This document shows positions 60,946 to 64,000 of a stretch of DNA of 64,000 nt, piece by piece; positions within the stretch are counted from its first letter, which is position 1; the number at the start of each line of letters is the position of its first letter. Position numbers and translations under genes: made by a program. This DNA comes from Oreohelix idahoensis (Eukaryota; Mollusca; Gastropoda; Stylommatophora; Oreohelicidae): the NCBI GenBank assembly GCA_024509875.1, contig JAMPIV010006379.1, forward strand, positions 620,001 through 684,000, in the 5' to 3' direction. The notes under the pieces were generated by a model. That model searched no databases. It worked only from the letters and a program-made list of their open reading frames with translations, and had not been told where the DNA came from.

Positions 60946-61515
60946 TTGGGATTAATACAATTCTACGGAAGATTCATTAAGAATCTATCCTCTATCATGG
61001 CACCACTCTCAACCCTATTGAAGAAAGGGTCTCCTAACATGGTGCGCTGGTCTCAAGAATGTCAATCTTCATTGGATCAGATTAAGAATTTGTTCTCATC
61101 CCCACCTATCTTAAGGCTACCTATTGCTGATAAGACTTTTGTTCTTCGTAGTGACGCCTCATCCACAGGGATCGGAGCGGCACTAATGCAAGAGTACTCA
61201 GGAACTCTGCATCCTGTAATGTATATCTCTAGGAAACTGAATGCGGCAGAAAGGAATTACTCGGTTTTAGACCGTGAATTGTTGGCTATGGTTTGGTCAA
61301 TCCTTAAGTTACAAAGATTCCTTCTTGGTGCGCATTTCATTGTGGAAACAGACCAAAAAGCTCTTACAGCTATTCAGTGTAAGAACTTGAAGAGCTCGAG
61401 ATCTACTCGATATGCTATTGCTCTTCAACCTTTTCATTTCACGGTACGAGCTATCCGTGGTCTGGATAATGTGATGGCAGACATACTGTCTAGATGCCCA
61501 CATGAGTCCACTTAA
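60946..61515 (+). pseudogene. RNase H domain of the Gmr1-like element
   Basis: The RT connection and RNase H follow in another frame: LIQFYGRFIKNLSSIMAPLS, then RNase H with FVLRSDASSTGIGAALMQ (Asp), YSVLDRELLAMVWS (Glu), FIVETDQKAL (Asp) and LDNVMADILSR (Asp). All four acidic residues are present. The polyprotein ends at TAA, 61513-61515, with nothing coding after it. Confidence 0.9.
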
Positions 61516-62385
61516 GTCTTGTGTCCTAGATTTTCCTGATACACTTCTAGACTTATGTCTCTTCAATATAACAATATATATTAACACATTTGTTGTCACC
61601 TTAGAGTGGTAAATTAATTGTTTTCTTTCTCTATTACCATCTTTGGTGTAATGGAGAAGGTTGAGTTGACATATATAAAGGTCGAAAAAATTAATGCGGC
61701 CACATGTAATACTTAAACATGTATTAGTAATTATAGTACATTATAGCATGTTGCTAATTGTGTCATTTATATTGTTCTCAGTGCAAACTAGTACCAGGTA
61801 CGGAGTGCTTTTGAGAATCATGACGATGCCATATGTCACTTACATACTATGTGGATGCTGCTTACATTGATCTTCGGGATACAGCATTGTTTTGTAATGT
61901 GGATGCCATCTTCTATTAGTTAGATTGTACTCTTGTATTGTCATATGTATATATAATGACTTTACAAATTTTGATTATGTCCATCCATTGGATAATAGTG
62001 ATTATATAGCATGAGACTTATATAGATTTATATGTAAATATGACTTCTCGATATATGTTGTCATTCACATTGCTATAATATTGCATTTGTTGATATGTAT
62101 GTGATTTGTGTTAGCATCGCCAGCAACTGAGATTTCTTTGATGGTACTTTCCGGATATATGTTACTTGGAGAAAATATTTTCTCTTATCTTGTGAGGTGA
62201 TTTTTTGTTCTCACTAGACGCTCTATTGTGCGTCGATTGAGCCTGTCATTAAGACACTATCTTATGTTGTTTGTTGCATCGGCGCATCATTCATGCGTTA
62301 TGAGCATGTGGTATCTTGCTCATTGATGTATTTCAAAAAAAAAAATGTGTTCATTTTTTTTTTTAATCCGGAGGGTGTGGTAGTC
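61516..62385 (+). other. Non-coding 3' internal region of the LTR element
   Basis: 870 bp, AT-rich, no envelope or other open frame. It ends with an A/T-run (62335-62366) and the purine-rich GGAGGGTGTGGTAG before the LTR. Confidence 0.65.
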
Positions 62386-62937
62386 TGTTGCTGTCGTTTT
62401 TGACGGTGTCATAAGACGTAAAGCTATTTAATACTTTTTGACGATCTAAGTTAGAGAACCGTTTATTAACTCCCTGGGACAGGTTGATTTAGGGTTATCT
62501 TCCCTTTGTTATTCATTGTAGTTGTCCTGTCTTAAAGTGGGGTTAGCTGTTCTCTGATCTGTTCTGTCTACGCATGCGCAAGTTTTTTGAGCGCGAACGA
62601 ATAGACTTCCGTCATTGAGTGATGAGCTGGGTTCTGACCGGACGACATGTCCGTTGTTCTTCTCTGCATTTTCTGGGGGAACTGTGATGTCAGTGATTCT
62701 CCCCAGAGTTATTCTGTTCGTCAAGAATGACGACAGTTGTTATTAGTGTATTTCTCGGATTCTGTCCAAGGTAAAAAGAACTTAATTATTACGCCTAGAT
62801 TGCAGAACATTTTGTGTCAAGCTGTGAGTAAAGCTCACAGTTATTGAGATGCAGAGTCCATTTTGTGTGCTCGATATAGCCACCTAAGACTATTCGTCTA
62901 GTTATATTACAGAAGCCCAGTGAAGAGATATTATTAT
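62386..62937 (+). repeat. 3' LTR of the Gmr1-like element (about 552 bp)
   Basis: Matches 55817-56386 except about eight substitutions and the 18-bp deletion near 62680. Roughly 1.4% substitution by eye suggests a fairly young insertion. Confidence 0.88.
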
Positions 62938-64000
62938 GAAAACCGCCTGTTGGTGGTATGTTTCGGCATGGATGATTATACCTGCCTATAAAGAATACAC
63001 TGTGGTTTGAATTATTATCGAGGCCCGATATTTCGGCCGATATCTTTGAGCAGAAGAAGAAGTGTCTGGCGTGTGAAGCCAGATGAAGTCTTGACTTTTA
63101 TTATACAAGTTCTTAGACTTTGATATTGATCAACTGGATCCGCCTTTATCGTGCGGCATATTTGTTGAAAGACTACCTGACGTGTTTAGTCAGGGGCCCT
63201 GAGCTACAGTAAGAAAGAATGTATATTGTCAAGCCAGCTTTACTTGCACCTTACATATGAGCTATGCAAGATTTATGATGCTCGATGTTCATTATTATTT
63301 ACCACACATGAAATGTCCATGACCCTTTGTGCTATTGACTGTGTCGTCTGTTAGCGTACTGTTGCAGTAATAAATGTTGGAAAAGTCATCTGTATTATCC
63401 ACATCTATGACTTCTACTTGTGGTGGTGTGAGTTTGGCGTAGATGAATAAGAGCCTATACGACTTCGTGTCCACGATCTGCTGCTTCCTACGCATACATC
63501 TTTACACTCTACTGCATCTCACTACGAGTGCTACACTCCTAAGAAACTACATGTATGCTATTATGTATGAGTGTCCGTATTACACCCTGGCAGTGCCTCA
63601 CGCTGTTGACCTAGATACACACAACACTGAACTGTCCAGGTGATCAACGACATGCCCATTCAGCGATGCTTCAACACGATACACAATACCAGATTTCACA
63701 CGAGCAAACAGACTTTAACATCATAACATTCTGGCTGTAATATCTGGTGGGTGAAACGGGTTGTTACAGATATCTTCCTTACCCTCAGGTAATTATGCAC
63801 ACACACACACGCTGAATCTGGCCCACATAAGGATCTAGAACTGCTTTCAAGTCCAAGAAGGCAAAAGACGTGGTCGATACTGTCTTTACTTCGGTCAGCT
63901 ATGTGCTAAGTTTTAAAATTGAATGGTAGAAAACCACAAGAGGTTGTTACTATTTATAGAACTACACCTGCCCAATCAGGAGTAAAGTCAAAAAGTCTTC
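62938..64000. other. Flank after the LTR element, no supported gene
   Basis: Mixed sequence with ATATTTCGGCCGATAT (a near-palindrome at about 63028) and a short CA repeat near 63801. A minus-strand frame at 63295-63495 (AKLTPPQVEVIDVDN) has no homology I recognise. Confidence 0.4.

Larger units (their letters stand above)
55817..62937 (+). mobile_element. LTR retrotransposon, Ty3/gypsy-type with integrase before RT (Gmr1-like), about 7.1 kb
   Basis: Two direct LTRs flank one gag-pol unit. Domain order along the plus strand: gag, protease, integrase with GPY/F module, RT, RNase H. Ty3/gypsy elements normally have RT-RNase H before integrase; the order here is the Ty1/copia order, while the domains themselves are gypsy-like (GPY/F module, YLDD RT, DD35E integrase). 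This combination defines the Gmr1 group, first described from deuterostomes. There is no envelope gene: 61516-62385 is AT-rich and non-coding. A purine-rich GGAGGGTGTGGTAG just before the 3' LTR may be the polypurine tract. I found no convincing tRNA primer-binding site and no 5-bp TSD. Frame breaks are at about 60332 and 60930. Confidence 0.9.

Noticed and set aside
61516..62385. Possible envelope gene after RNase H in the LTR element
   Set aside because: The region has no long open frame, signal peptide or membrane span.

Overview
This is eukaryotic genomic DNA: AT-rich, with GT-AG spliceosomal introns and very dense retrotransposons, DNA transposons and tRNA-like SINEs. I infer an invertebrate, most likely a mollusc. 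That rests on the style of the LINE and SINE families and on moderate divergence of the two host genes from vertebrate versions. No species call is possible from sequence alone.

Host genes. Twelve consecutive plus-strand coding exons (4908-36958) encode the last 361 residues of TADA2B, the ADA2b adaptor of the SAGA histone acetyltransferase module. All splice phases agree. The N-terminal ZZ and SANT exons lie upstream of the window. A minus-strand exon (51427-51722) encodes the C-terminus of TMEM223, so the two genes converge. About 1.1 kb of TADA2B coding sequence is spread over 32 kb because its introns are filled with mobile elements.

Mobile elements by region. (1) 0.8-4.1 kb and 18.0-21.1 kb: two near full-length copies of one RTE-like LINE (family A) in opposite orientations, each with target-site duplications (TSDs). 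(2) 5-34 kb introns: many 3' ends of a second LINE family (B, AATG tail) and a third (C, GAA tail), a broken IS630/Tc1/mariner-type transposase, an inverted-repeat MITE with TGTTA termini, an internally deleted piggyBac-like element, and several SINE families. (3) 35.4-36.7 kb: a structurally intact mariner with perfect 43-bp TIRs in the last TADA2B intron. (4) 38.8-42.4 kb: a LINE with endonuclease, reverse transcriptase and RNase H (family E). (5) 43.3-44.1 kb: nested insertions inside an AT-rich TIR element. (6) 53.1-54.1 kb: a tandem array of about 320-340 bp units. (7) 55.8-62.9 kb: an LTR retrotransposon with Ty3/gypsy-type domains in the order gag-protease-integrase-RT-RNase H, with integrase before RT, as in the Gmr1 group.

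Most notable. The gypsy-type element with Ty1/copia-like domain order is nearly intact; its two frame breaks both fall in A-runs. A family C LINE copy at about 29.61-29.89 kb shows a sharply bounded, strand-asymmetric A-to-G hypermutation tract, as expected if an ADAR-edited RNA had been reverse transcribed. Also of interest are internally deleted LINE derivatives with their own TSDs, and a 30-bp perfect palindrome in the deleted piggyBac-like element.
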